A stretch of 64,000 bases of DNA from Tethya wilhelma (GCA_964030475.1 CAXIPT010000004.1:3394535-3458534), one strand, 5' to 3'; positions 1 to 11,844 are shown, counted from the first letter of the stretch. Notes: generated by a model not told the origin, from the letters alone. Numbers and translations are program-made.

Positions 1-1072
1 AAAAAAACCTTTTATTTGACACATTAAATGAGATAGCACGTATGTTGTTTTGACACAATTTTACTGTAGCACATATGTTATTTTAGCACACAACACATTT
101 GACACGTGTGTAAGGTGTGCTGTTTGAAAGGACAATGGAATGACACGCGATTGCGTGTTAAAACGACACATTTGTTTTTACTGTGTGCTCAATACACCCA
201 TATGAATATCACCCATAAATAACTGCTAGGGTTAGAGTCTCAGTTCAAACATAAAGAAAACCCTTACTCAAATATTAAAGTTGTACTTCAAATAATGCAT
301 GCAGATTAGCCGTTACTAAGTAGAAAAGATATAATAGTATTATGACATTGTGCAATGGTGAAAAAAGAAAGTTATTGCTATAAAGTTATTTTAACCAACA
401 GTTCCTATAGAATATGCAGCATATCCATGGACTCTTATAGAAATTCATTTTTATATACTTTAGTTTACACAGTCATAAGTAGCTAACTTAAGGAACTGTG
501 TCAATAATTATTATAGTGGTTTGTTTATGCATGTATAAGCAAGACCAGCAATTATTTTTAAGTATACATTATATACATGAAATACATACAGCTGACCATG
601 TGGATAATATTAAAGTATAAGCGATTACTAACAAATATATATATGTTGCTCTGATTGCTTACAACATAGAAAGCCAGATACAGCTATATGCTTTTTGTGG
701 TTGGGAAAACCAACTGGTAGTAAAACATCCTTTGGTGTACACACATACAAACAGACAGACTACCATAACCCTCTGCACATGATACTCACGCCGGAGGCTT
801 AATAAATACATGCATAAAATTTATAATAGGGAATTCCCCATGCAGGGTATGTACCTATGTGGTTATAACTTCATCCAATCAAATAGCAGCCCGCTCATTT
901 TTGAACTCAGACTATACATAAGGGCAGTGAATATATTAAAAGTCAGCTGGCTTTTACTAAGTGTGATAAATATAGTATAAACCTTCGTGAAAGTTATTGC
1001 TCAGAAGAAACTCAACTTCTAAATACACAAATTTGAGAACCTAAAAGGTCACAAAAGTATAAAGTCATCAGT
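1..1072. other. upstream intergenic, no gene seen
   Basis: AT-rich sequence before the first alpha-kinase. The first 180 bases contain several spaced GACACA/AGCACA words, but no open frame or known element. I see nothing else that can be supported. Confidence 0.5.
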
Positions 1073-2131
1073 ATGGCATCTCTGGTACCTCAGCAGCGAA
1101 CACCCTTAGGTCCACTCAGACTGGGGGCCCATCAATCATATGTACCTCCTGAATTTCACATTGAAAAAAGACTACAAGATGGAAGTTTCAGACAGGCGTA
1201 CAAGGGTACTTGGAAGACTATTGATGCTGTGCTAAAGATGAAAAAACCTTACATGGGTGGTCTGGTAACAAACAACATGACTTTGAATGATGGTGAAACT
1301 ACAAAGAAAATAGTCAAGAAAGCTTGAGAGCTAGCAGATGGATTCAACGATTTCCTCAAGCAATCACATCCAGAGGTTAGTATAAGGGTTTCACTTGAGG
1401 AAGTAGAACCTGCTGTAGTGAGAATAGTAGTAAGCTCAAACTCACTGTATGATCCTGGCCAGGATGGACTGAAACCTGATGAGATTGTGACTGGTACAGT
1501 GGAGAAATATCTCGAAGGCAAGTTTGAAAAATGGACCAACAACTATGGTTACATTTCACCAGCAGCCCAGTCAGAGGATAGTATCATGACTTCTTTTATG
1601 CACTGGAGTTGGTTTCACACCCAAGGAAAACTGATGGTTGGTGACCTCCAAGGTGTACGATATGATGAAGGCAATCATAGACATTTCATATTAACAGATC
1701 CTGCCATCATGTCTGCCACTAACATAACATCTGCTCAACTGAGAGAACAATATGGAGAAACAGACACAGGAATGGAAGGAATGCTGATATTCTTCCAATA
1801 TCATGAGTGTAATGATATCTGTGCGAATCTTGTGAGACCAAAAATTGAGGAAATTACGAGATTTATGGGGTTAAGCAGAGAGCATAATCGTAAACAGATA
1901 TATGGACGAATCCAAGAATATTTAACAAAAGAAAACCCAACCAACTTCCATACCACATACGTGTGTGCGCTAACTGGAAATCCTTTTCAGAACCAGCTAA
2001 TGAGATTAAGCATTATAGATTTATTTCAAAGTTATTTTCCTTCTGCTCCAAGCCAGACACAAATGCAAATGATGGATCCTGAATGGGTTCTATTCCAACA
2101 AATGCAACGGTCTTGCAATCCTTCTCCTTAG
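1073..2131 (+). pseudogene. alpha-kinase gene with one in-frame stop codon
   Basis: This 352-codon single-exon frame encodes an atypical alpha-kinase (MHCK/eEF2K family), a protein Ser/Thr kinase. Family marks are EKYLEGKFEKW, then HWSWFHTQGKLMVGDLQGV with the DLQG acidic residue, LTDPAIM, the glycine-rich YGETDTGMEG, and a YHECNDIC zinc-type H-x-C...C. The frame is interrupted once, by TGA at 1325-1327. The same frame continues immediately (ELADGFNDFL) and aligns with its neighbours across the stop, where they have E or K. So this is a recent nonsense change, a read-through codon or a sequencing error. The reinitiated frame from the GTG at 1418 would lack the N-lobe. No signal peptide or intron is evident. 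Confidence 0.8.
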
Positions 2132-3239
2132 GAAAAATCTCACCGGGACTTGTACTATAGCTACAAATTGTAATTCTATAGATCTTATCAGGATACTGAT
2201 GACACAATTACTATTATTTATACCATGTTTCAACAGTTATCTCATAAACAAATAGCTAACTTAAAGTTATTTTGCTTTATGTAATTTGAGACTATAGTTT
2301 GATATATATGTACACTTCTGAATCAACACTTGTAAACCATTCATTGATCATTGTACAAGATAATAATTATGATAAGGGAGAAGCTTAGTGAGGCTAGAGG
2401 ACAACCTGATGGTAGCCTCGTTCCCAGACCTTCTCCGGCGCATATTTTATATTTCGCGAGTTGCAAAGTTAAGCCACAGAAGGCCTGGTAAAATTTCTGC
2501 TTTCGAAAAATATTGAACAGAGAGGTAGGCCCTTTATTGTCAAATCACTTTTGTTAGCAGATATTTGCCTATAGTAGCACTTTTAGAGACTCAGAAATTG
2601 ACAAAAAGTTATTAGCTGTCGACAGTAACAAGTCCAAAAAACTATAGATAGTAGAGGCTAACCTAGTAGTTTGTTTTCCTGGCAAAGACGCACATTAGTG
2701 TCGCCCACGCATTTCACGAACAAGAATTTTGACATAAGGCACATGAGAAGTTTTACCAGGCCTTCCCAGTCCTTTTTCCTCACGCATTTTTTTTGGGGGG
2801 GGGAAGGCCTGGGTACGAGGCTACCTGATGGTGGATGAGTAATTGTGGTGTGCTGCATTTGGAAACTTTTTTTTCCAGATGTTGGTGTACATCTATAGCT
2901 TGGTGCACACTGGGTGATTGAGTATCACAATGGCTCATGCAGCTAGCTAATAACAATATTATCACATCCCACTGGCAACTGAATACCAAAGAGCAAAACA
3001 TGTAGAAGAATTTAACTTAAAGGTAAATTCTGAAGCAGTACAATGTGCAGTCTCACTACTGCTTCTTAATTCTGATATTGTAGCTAATAGTTGATGTTTT
3101 TTGTGAAATGAACTTATATACACGCACTGTTATCTACAACTATCACTTTTAAAACTTTCTTCTATGACCTGTGACACTGTGTATGCATATATGCGCATAC
3201 AACATGATTGTGTTGTCACATAGATGACACTCACTTGTG
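2132..3239. other. intergenic with one inverted-repeat element
   Basis: No gene is supported. The main content is the MITE-like element at 2413-2823, described separately. Short open frames here on the minus strand are read-throughs of that element. Confidence 0.5.
2413..2823. mobile_element. MITE-like element, TAGCCTCG termini, 8-bp target duplication
   Basis: The element begins TAGCCTCGTTCCCAGACC and ends with the near-complement GGCCTGGGTACGAGGCTA. It is flanked on both sides by the direct repeat CCTGATGG (2405-2412 and 2824-2831). It is 411 bp with no coding capacity. The 8-bp duplication with short inverted termini suggests a non-autonomous hAT-type DNA transposon. Related termini occur at 52887, 53571, 56307 and elsewhere in the window. 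Confidence 0.8.
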
Positions 3240-4350
3240 CATATAGATCAGGGGTTATAAATGGAATGAACTTTATATCCTTTGATTTTACCCAAAAGGT
3301 GGCAATCTATATATCAATTGAAAGCTCATTTTATGCTGATTACATTGATACAAGTTACATTTTCATGCAATAAACCATTGAGCAGTTATACTTAAAAATA
3401 CGTGTCAGTACAAAGAAAACACCTAAAGCACCTTGCGTATATTTAAGACTAGGGAGGTCATATGGTACTGGGACCAACACCATTGCATTCAGTGTGATAA
3501 GAGCATTCAAATGATATCCATTTTGTTATGTTTTGCTAAACGTAGGCCCAATTAGCTCTTCACCCATAATTAAGTGGTGAATATGAGTGTGATTGTGTGC
3601 CCATAGGAATTGTACAGGGATTATAAATTGAACCAACTCTGTATCATTAGATTTTACTCCAAAGAACACAATCCATATATCATTTGAAAGCTTATTTTAT
3701 ACTGGTTACAATAATACAAGTTTCATTTTCATACAACAAACCATTGACTGAAAATAGTTAAAAATATATAGTCAATAATTATAAGAAAAGCATCTAAAAG
3801 TACCTTAATTGTGTATATCTAAGAGTAGGAAGGTCATATGGAAATGGAACCTTTACTATTGCATTCAGTGTGATAAGAGCAATCAAATGATATTGATTTT
3901 GTTATGTTTTGCTAAATGTAAGCCAAATCATAGCTCTTCACCCATAAGTGCTGAATATTGCTGAATATGAGTTTGAATGTGTGCCCATAGGAATTGTAAA
4001 GGGGTTATTTATTAAGCTAACTTTGTATCGGATTCCATTGATTTTACCCAAAAGGTGGCAATCTGTATATCATTCGAAAGCTCATTTTAGGCTTGTTACA
4101 TTGGTACAAGTTTCATTTTCATGCAACAAACTATTGAGTAGTTATACTTAAAATATGTAGTCAGTACAAAGAAAGCACTTAAAAGCACCTTGTGTATATT
4201 TAAGACTAGGAAGGTCATATGGTACTGGGACCTACACCATTGCATTCAGTGCGATAAGAGCATTCAAATGATATCCATTTTGTTATGTTTTGCTAAGTGT
4301 AGGCCCAATTAGCTCTTCAACCATAAGTGCTGAATATGAGTGTGATTGTG
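3240..4350. repeat. three tandem copies of a ~375-bp repeat
   Basis: Three diverged direct copies start near 3240, 3600 and 3985. Each contains CCCATAGGAATTGTA-like starts, a TTGATTTTACCCAAAAGGTGG-like block, TTTCATTTTCATGCAA and GATATCCATTTTGTTATG. No copy has a conserved open frame, so this is non-coding tandem duplication. Confidence 0.75.
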
Positions 4351-4839
4351 TGTAAGGACATGTATAGTATCACACACATGCACTTTCACCCTGCCATGAC
4401 TATACACACATGTACATAAAGCAATTTTTGCGTACTTCATGGCATTGCCTGATGCTAGTATTTGGATTCTACCATAATTATAGGACATGTGCTTTGTATA
4501 GCAGTTATTTATCACTGAAAAATGAGCCAAAAATTCGATAAATATTTTGACAAGTACAAACATATACAACCAATGATTATTATCATGATTCATAATTATC
4601 GTACAAGCATTCACCACTGTGAGTAACATTTATCCACAAAACAAAACAACAGATGACACACTACTCCTGACATGATAAGATATACAAACAAACACATGGT
4701 TTGACACAGCCGATCATGTCATGTTTTCAAGTTTTACAAAAATAAAGTTGCAACTTGGACTATTAGAAATACAATTAAGGTTGCTAAACTGACTTCTACT
4801 TGACGATAAATTCTCTGAAAACTTTATTCAAGGCAAATT

Positions 4840-5723
4840 ATGGCATTTTTACAGCCAATTATTCCAAAGGATACCCAAGTTGTGTTGGAACAAGAAAAAT
4901 TTGCAGAAGGACGCTTCAGAAATGTGTACATGGGTACTTGGATGAAGTCTGATGAAAAATGTATTGCTAAGAACAAAAAGAATACCTGTCCTGGGATGTT
5001 GAATGATTTGAAAACTTCATTCAAGATAGGTAAGGAAGTGGAACAGCTAACAGCAAGATTTAATGAACTACTAAGGACAGTCAAGCCTGGTATAAACATT
5101 TCGTTCGAATCTGTAAAAATTCTGCCAATTTTAAATGGAATTGATCCCAGGCAAGGCCCAACACTTCGTCCACATGTGATTATCGAAAAATATCTCGAAG
5201 GAGATTTTAAAAAATGGTGTAATAACTACGGTGGAATATTACCAGAAGCTGTATTCCCAGATATCGTATTACCTGCTTTCATACACTGGAGTTGGTTTCA
5301 CACACGAGGAGAATTGATGGTTGGTGACCTCCAAGGTGTACGCAACGAGAGTAGAGTTGAAAAAGGTACTCACTGACTGATCCAGTCATCATGTCGTTGA
5401 GTGAGCAGTATGGAGCTACTGACACTGGAGTTGAAGGAATGGTTATGTTTTTCCTTCATCACGAATGCAATGGTATTTGCAAAGATTTTTTGAAACCGAA
5501 TGTAAAAGACATTTTGAACAACCCTCTTATTCCAGGTCAACAGTTGGAAGCAATCAAACAAAAGATAAAAAGGCAAGCCAACAATACCACATACAAGTGG
5601 GAGTTGAAGCTTCTGCAGAATCATCACGTAAAGTCTAGTATTGTCGAAACATTCCGAAGTTTCTTTGTTAATCAAGAGCAGATGTACCTCCAATCTGAGG
5701 GCCACTCATATAATGAACTCTGA
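4840..5723 (+). pseudogene. alpha-kinase gene with one frameshift
   Basis: This second member of the tandem alpha-kinase group would be about 295 residues if read through. The first frame (4840-5376) has the nucleotide-loop region GRFRNVYMGTW, EKYLEGDFKKW and the DLQG block. The second frame (from about 5371) has LTDPVIM, YGATDTGVEG and the HHECNGIC zinc motif. The break is a one-base change near GAAAAAGG at 5358-5368, where the first frame ends in TGA. A homopolymer sequencing error is possible. Otherwise every hallmark is present and the rest of the frame is clean, so the decay, if real, is recent. Confidence 0.8.
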
Positions 5724-6299
5724 TCAAGGCCTAGAAGAAAATCTCTTACAGAAGATATGCATGCACGGGAATTTTGTACAATATTATGGTATCTATATTT
5801 CCTGCTAATGATTTCTACCGTAAATCGTGAAAATTTCGTAGTCTATGATAAATTTTCATAGTCACTGCAGGGTACAAATTCAAAATTAAAAGTACAAAAA
5901 TTGCATGTACGCAATATATGGTATATGAAGTTGTCTTTCATGTTTCATGTTTAGAAATTGGTAAAGCTTATGCTTGTTACACCTGCAGGCTGCATGATTG
6001 TATCTAGCTACCAAAGGTGGGTCAAATCATGTATGGATTTATGTGTGCATATGGGCTATTGTTCATGGTCTACTGGCTTAATTATAGGCTTATTATAAGA
6101 GGTATAAGAAATATCTGGATCTGCATTAAATCTTTCCTATATTAACTCAGTTCCATGCATGCTTATTACAATTTGGCTACAAATTAAGTTAATGAACGGC
6201 ATCATATACATGGTGCACAATCCTTGGCGTAATTTACAATTGTTAATCTATGTAAACTAGCTGAATGTACTGTTCCAAATGCATACTCGAGAGTCAGTG
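5724..6299. other. intergenic, nothing recognised
   Basis: AT-rich non-coding spacer between alpha-kinase copies, with no element found. Confidence 0.4.
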
Positions 6300-6324
6300 A
6301 GTATGTAACAGTCAAAACATATAT

Positions 6325-6695
6325 CTGGGAGGAGAGTTTCAAAAGTGGTGTAACAACTACGGGCTCATTTCATCTGAAGCAGCCTCCTCGGCTACTAGGT
6401 TGACAGATCCAGCTATCATATGTCACCTAATGGAGACTATGGTGAAACAGACACTGGAGTGGAAGGAATGCTGACGTTTTTCATACACCATGAGTGCAAT
6501 GACTTCTGCAGCCAGCTTCCTAGGCCAACAGCAAATGATTTTCTGTACCATCCACGTCTGCTAAGACGCACAGTAGAGTCTTGCATACAGATGGTGAAAG
6601 AACTGGCAAACTCCACTACGTACGAATGTGAGCTAAAGCTTGAAAAAGATATCAAAATGACTGTCATTCAAACAATGAAAGGTGATTTTGATTAA
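6325..6695 (+). pseudogene. alpha-kinase remnant lacking the catalytic block
   Basis: Recognisable pieces are GGEFQKWCNNYG, then LTDPAII, then in another frame YGETDTGVEGMLTFF and HHECNDFC, ending at a TAA. The HW-S-W...GDLQG stretch present in the three neighbours is deleted between the first two pieces, and the N-lobe is absent. It therefore cannot be an active kinase. It lies between two better-preserved copies in the same orientation, consistent with unequal crossing-over. Confidence 0.8.
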
Positions 6696-8553
6696 TGAGT
6701 ATTATATTTATTATAGCCATTACTAATAGGTACATATTCATGAAGTTAACAGTTATACACAATTTTTTTATTCTTACATAATCATTTTTTTTAGCAATTT
6801 ACATTTATTGATGCATATTAATGCGCCCACAATATTTCTATGTTCACAATTATCACCAAAAAGACTATTACAGTCGAACCTCCGAATAAAGGCCACTTTG
6901 CATGGGAGCGAGGCTTTTGGCCTTTATTCAAAGGTTGGCCTCTGGTGGGAGGTTCATCGTTATGCACATAGGAATTATGTCAAAGTTGATTTACGGTATA
7001 CATGTGCATCAAAAGCACAAGGATTGATTAAGAAAATGATCCAGAGTGATTTGAATACTTAGAAAGCATCACAGTACTGAATTGCTGACCGCTTAGTTCA
7101 TGCGGTGACATACACTATAGACAATAGCTGCTTCATTTTTTGGAAAGAAGTTATTCTGGGGTATATACCCTTTCCTAACTTAACTCATTGATGTACGTGC
7201 TTTAATAGCTCCTTTTAATAAAGTGTCATGCCTGACAGTCAGGCTTGAGTATTTTACTGTGACTTGAAACTTCCAGGGTTGTTCAGTGGTCCAAAGGTGA
7301 GCAGAAGAGGTGGCAGTACACTGGAAATACCTTGGGTGTACTCTCTCCACAGCCATAAACCCTAAGTAGACAAGTTGCAGTAACTAGTAGCCTATAAACT
7401 CAAAACAAAGATTGATCTACAGCACAAGAGTGCAGAAGTTCAATTTTACTTTTCTATTTATATTATAAGAGAGAAAATTTAAATAGCTGTGCATGGTTTC
7501 CTGCTTTGCCGTTTTGAGAGACAGTTTTGCAAAGCAGTCGTTTCGCTAGCATACCCGAAGTCCTATGGTCCTCATACAAATTTATTTGCACAGGAAGTAA
7601 AAAAAATGGCACCAACTCAGCTAGCTAATTACACATTCAAGCTAAAATTTTCGCCTCCAAGATTCATCTACGAGTATAAGCTTAGTTTGTATTGAAATTA
7701 GCGTCCTTCAGTTACTCATATTCAAGGTTTATATAAACTAGACTTGAATTCTAGTGATTTAGGAAGCCTCAACGACAAAAAAAGTATAGTCTCTTCCCCA
7801 GACCCCATCCCTTCTCCGAGGAGAAAGAGGATATGGTCTCATTTGAGTGATTTCCCGGTCGTGCTGAGTCAGCAGTGAAACTGGACGTCATGTGACGAGT
7901 GTGTGTGTGTGTGTGTGTGTGCGTACTGAGCCAACTAGGAGGGCAGAGCTCTGATCTGGTGTGCGTGTGTAGGGAGCCAATTACGGTACTAGAGCCTGGT
8001 CAACTAGATTTAGATTATCAATGTCTGATTGCTTACACGTGCACACTCTAAACTTATGCGCATGAGTGAGTAATGCATGGTACATGGTACAGGTCGATCA
8101 TTATGTTAGCTAGAATTAGCTTAGGCAAACGAACAAGACCCAACGATGACAGACAGACAGACAGACGCACCCTATTTGTACTACTCACTATCTGGGGCTC
8201 ACCCCAATAATGTTGATAGTATATACAGGAAATCCTCATTGGATACCCATATACTTATATCACTGTACATAATCACAACTTCCTTCCTTTTAAGTAGGTG
8301 TATATAGTGTCACCAAAAATACTGAATATAATTATAGTTTCCAAGAAAGAACCATTTATGATACTGGTTTCCTCTCTATCAGTTCTAAAAATAGAATACT
8401 TTAACAACAAAAAAGTATATAAATATCTATGAGTCACGAACAAAATTAATAGGTCAAATACAGCAGCAGACTGATTTAGTTTAGCAGGTTATGTACTGAC
8501 AGCAAACAACCTCAAGAGAGTAAACAGAAACTGAAAAGGTTTGAAGAATAAAT
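6696..8553. other. long intergenic stretch with minor repeats
   Basis: No gene is supported. Around 6871-6960 a CAGTCGAACCTCCG start and a GGGAGGTTC end look like a degraded Tigger/pogo-type MITE. A short (GT)n run lies at 7901-7922 and an (ACAG)n run near 8146-8168. A TATATAAAT sequence at 8416-8424, upstream of the intact kinase at 8554, could be a promoter element but this is weak. Confidence 0.4.
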
Positions 8554-9828
8554 ATGGACAAGACCTATATTAAATTCAACAAAGAAAAATTGACAGAAGG
8601 GCGCCATAGAGACATCTACATAGGTACCTGGCAAAAGCCTTATGGTAAATACCAAAATTTAGTTGGTCAAAAATGTGTTATAAAGAGGGAAAAAAATTCT
8701 GACAGTGTGGACAGTTTGCAACAGAATAGTTACAATTTCTGTGAAATCGCTAATTATAGAGTCCTTCAAGCAAAAAACCTAGCAGCTGAATTCAATCAAT
8801 TTCTAAATCGTGAAGGCATGATTTCATATGAAGACATACATTTCTTGAAAGTATTGCCAAATGAAAATTTCAAACCCAACTGGCTCCGGGATCATTACAT
8901 ACCTACTGAAGAATCGTTTGGCAGAAATCTTATATATGTGGAGAAATATCTTGAGGGAGAGTTTCACAAATGGTGTGACAACTTTGGTGGCATTTCACAA
9001 GCTGCCATATCATCTGAAATAATGCCTGCATTCATGCATTGGAGTTGGGTTCACACCAAAGGAGAATATATGATTGGTGACCTTCAGGGAGTACAAAATG
9101 ACGACCAGTACACTTTGACTGACCCTGTCATTATATCACTGAGTTGTGAAAATTATGGTGAAACAGATACTGGACCAGAAGGAATCCTGCGTTTTTTTCA
9201 ACACCATCAATGTAATAGTATTTGCATGCATCTTGTTAAGCCAAGCCTGGATGCTTTTCAGCAATTGCCTGAAGATATAGTGGAATTTATAAAGGAGGAC
9301 AGGGCCAATCTGTGTACTGCATACAACCAGGATCTAGAGCTTGAGTCTCAAGCTGAAAGGTTTATTTTGGGAATCTTTAAAGGGCAAATTTTACCTAATC
9401 TAGATTTTGAATCTTCTCCAAAAATTTTAACAATTGGCCATGGATTAAGATGTATAGAACAGACTACAACAAACACACCAAGTGAAGCAATTGATGCTAC
9501 AAGGAGGATTAACAACCATGCAAATCCTAGACAAGAGATGGAAAAAATTGAAGGCTCAAGAAAATTATGGGGAACAGTGAAGCTAGCAAGATGTAGATCA
9601 GTCAAGAAAACATTAATTAGTCTGACTACAGTTAGAAGAGATGAGTTTGAACTTAAGCGGAAGTACAAAGGCCAGACTATCTGGTGGTTTGTTTTGAGAG
9701 GAAGTGAAGAAGTGATGCAAAAATTTGAGAGAGAGTGGGAAAAGGTGTCCCTCCAAACTGATTGGAAATTAAAGCCATGCACTCCTAAAATTTACAAAGG
9801 GAGATTAGAACAGTTAAGTAAACCTTAG
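8554..9828 (+). CDS. alpha-kinase domain protein, intact, with C-terminal extension
   Basis: This 424-residue single-exon frame is the only intact alpha-kinase in the window. It is predicted to phosphorylate Ser/Thr on protein substrates; the substrate is unknown. Hallmarks are GRHRDIYIGTW (16-26), candidate ATP-binding lysine in VIK (44), EKYLEGEFHKW (130-140), HWSWVHTKG and GDLQGV (162-180), LTDP (188-191), the glycine-rich YGETDTGPEG (201-210), and HHQCNSIC (217-224), matching the zinc-stabilised C-lobe of TRPM7/eEF2K kinases. The kinase domain ends near residue 290. A further ~110 residues (about 310-420) form a globular-looking region with WGTVKLARC, WWFVLRG and a basic, Trp-rich tail that I cannot name. 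No signal peptide or transmembrane segment is seen, so it is probably cytosolic. The three copies upstream lack this extension in their preserved parts. Confidence 0.88.
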   Translation: MDKTYIKFNKEKLTEGRHRDIYIGTWQKPYGKYQNLVGQKCVIKREKNSDSVDSLQQNSYNFCEIANYRVLQAKNLAAEFNQFLNREGMISYEDIHFLKVLPNENFKPNWLRDHYIPTEESFGRNLIYVEKYLEGEFHKWCDNFGGISQAAISSEIMPAFMHWSWVHTKGEYMIGDLQGVQNDDQYTLTDPVIISLSCENYGETDTGPEGILRFFQHHQCNSICMHLVKPSLDAFQQLPEDIVEFIKEDRANLCTAYNQDLELESQAERFILGIFKGQILPNLDFESSPKILTIGHGLRCIEQTTTNTPSEAIDATRRINNHANPRQEMEKIEGSRKLWGTVKLARCRSVKKTLISLTTVRRDEFELKRKYKGQTIWWFVLRGSEEVMQKFEREWEKVSLQTDWKLKPCTPKIYKGRLEQLSKP

Positions 9829-10177
9829 TACACTTAATTGATAAATTATTGCGTGAGTATCACTGAATTTCAATATAATTTTACCCAATAAGCAAGATAA
9901 TGGGGATGAAATCGGCAAAAAGGTATATAGAGTAACCATTATGATGACCCTTACCATGTTTGCATGGCATAAACATTATATGAAACATTCCCACTTTACT
10001 TAGTGCTAGCACTGTAACACAATGGTACATTCTCTGTATCTTGTAACTCTCTCTATTATCTCGAGTGCAACATTACTTGTCACTCAGCTAGAGGATCTTG
10101 ACCCAAATACTCTCGCTGACAGCCAAATTTGACAAAATAATATAATTATAGCAAGCTATTAAAATCATTGACTGGAG
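9829..10177. other. intergenic, nothing recognised
   Basis: AT-rich non-coding sequence between the kinase and the dispersed repeat at 10178. Confidence 0.4.
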
Positions 10178-10283
10178 AGATGTATAGACACATGTCTTAC
10201 ATTAGCATTTTGTTGTGCTACTCATGTTGTCTTTTGTCATTTAATCGACAAAAATTTTCATAGAGAAAAAAAAAAAAAAAAAA
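10178..10283 (+). repeat. dispersed ~85-bp repeat with A-rich tail
   Basis: The stretch containing TTACATTAGCATTTTG, TGCTACTC and TTTTCATAGAGAAAA followed by an A-run is repeated at about 55655-55755, also followed by an A-rich run. Two copies ending in poly-A suggest the 3' end of a short retroposon, but the 5' structure is not recognisable. Confidence 0.6.
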
Positions 10284-10284
10284 G

Positions 10285-10459
10285 ATGTACAGTGGGGAGA
10301 TCTCAGAAAACCATTATTATACTCTAGACTGGCTGCCCAATTCAACATACCCAGAACCAATCCCAGAAAATTTAAGTGACCAGGGAGAGTACTGGAAGAA
10401 ATACTACAACACTAATGCTGGTGCAGGGTCTGCTTCCCAATTTTCAAATGGAAAATGAC
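10285..10459 (+). pseudogene. C-terminal fragment of a lysozyme-like gene
   Basis: The sequence after the A-run resembles the 3' third of the intact lysozyme-like gene at 11962-12444. It has a degraded counterpart of LRKPLYSGLAA, then PEPIPE, YWKKYYNT and AGAGSASQF, ending at a stop. Small insertions and deletions break the frame and the catalytic part is missing. It lies 1.5 kb upstream in the same orientation, so it is a decayed tandem or retroposed copy. Confidence 0.75.
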
Positions 10460-10765
10460 AAGCTGATTCTAATGAGAAAAACGTCTACTAGATAACTTTC
10501 TCAGCTGTCCAGCAGATATATATTAATTGCTGTACGTAAGCACAAAACTGAACGCATGTATATAGTAGTAAACATTATGCTTTTGTATGCACATGCAGTA
10601 AGTTACCATAATGGCGTAAAGGTCATAACAGTTGGTGGATTGCTGCTTGTGAACACACTGATGGTGATATTTGCTACAATGGTGTCACAGTGACAGACAG
10701 ACAGCCTGAAGCAACTGAGATGAGTATTAACAAATATGAACAACTGTACATATAAGTAATATATA

Positions 10766-10864
10766 GTTAATGCACAGTAGGTAGGGAATTATGGCAGTAA
10801 ACGTCCGATGCCCGAGGGCGAGGATGTTTACGTAGCCATAATTCCCTACCTACTGTGCATTAAC
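10766..10864. repeat. fold-back element, ~40-bp arms
   Basis: The arm starting GTTAATGCACAGTAGGTAGG is followed, after a short spacer with CCCGAGGGCG, by its near-exact inverse ending CTACTGTGCATTAAC. The structure would form a long hairpin and has no coding capacity. It is typical of a small MITE. Confidence 0.85.
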
Positions 10865-11836
10865 TGTTTTATATCCCTACTCTGATTGGTTAAATGGAGG
10901 CGCGCTCTATACAGATTTACCTTAGTAACAGCTCTACCTAGTTTTTTTGTTCAGTCGTCACGTTCTTCGTTTATAAAAGATGCAGCTACTCATCAGCTCC
11001 AGAAACTTCAGGCTCGAGTCTTCTTCCAGCTCAAGAAACCAAACTCCACCCAGGAAATCCTCCGCCCACAATGGAGTGTCCAGAATAAGCGCTCGAAATA
11101 GCAACTCATGAACAGCTAGTAAACTGAACGCTACTTGTTTTTAGATAACTATGGCTTATCTATGCTAGACCAAAACAAAACTGAAAGCAGCAAACCTCGA
11201 GCTGTAGCTAACAACTGACTCAGAAAAACTGCTGACTCAGAACTAGCTGGACTGTTCGACTCCAACCGCTTTGTGGTTTTATTTGAGTTTATAGTTCATA
11301 GTTCAGTATTTACTACTACTACCGTAAGAAGCCAAGCCACGACCATTAGCTAATGTAATGATTTAGTTTTCTAGCTTTCATTATGCATAGTTCTGTATTC
11401 TTCTTAGAAACAATATTTTTTTTACATTCTTCTTGGAAACAACAATTATGCAAATAAGCTAGTCTGCAATGAACAAAACTGAGTTTCTATTGGACAATGC
11501 ACTACAAACAATAGCCTAGGGGAGGGAAATATGGCTTTTATTACCCATCTATTTTGCCCAAGGGAGGGAAATATGAGTTTTATTACCCAAAAGTCAATGG
11601 GAGAAAAAGTACTAGTTAGCATGCATGCATGCAACAACCTAGGGTACTATACATTTTTTTTAAAATTACCAGTTGAGTTCAAATTATTGAAAGGATTTAT
11701 GGCTTGTTTATCAGTATACTGGACACATATTCAAGAGGGTATTACCCAGGGTACCCACTGCGACAATATATAGATAAAGCAGGAATGTGAACAGGGTGCA
11801 GGTGTACTGTGAATATATGAATGTTATCAGTAGTTT
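10865..11836. other. intergenic, no supported gene
   Basis: There is a CCAAT-type sequence (CTGATTGGTT, about 10883) and TTTATAAAAG (about 10970), which look promoter-like, but I see no credible coding region after them. Two GGGAGGGAAATATG-like direct repeats occur near 11521 and 11562. Confidence 0.35.
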
Positions 11837-11837
11837 C

Positions 11838-11844
11838 TATAAAA
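11838..11844 (+). promoter_or_regulatory. possible TATA box of lysozyme-like gene
   Basis: TATAAAA lies about 120 bases before the candidate start codons at 11962 and 11971. Only position and consensus support it. Confidence 0.3.

Noticed and set aside
1325..1327. Selenocysteine codon in the first alpha-kinase
   Set aside because: Aligned residues are charged, not Cys, and no SECIS-like structure was recognised downstream.
7489..7695. 68-codon frame between kinase copies
   Set aside because: No similarity to the kinases and no domain, so probably chance.
10886..11101. 71-codon + strand frame after a promoter-like stretch
   Set aside because: No recognisable motif, domain or paralogue, so not distinguishable from chance.
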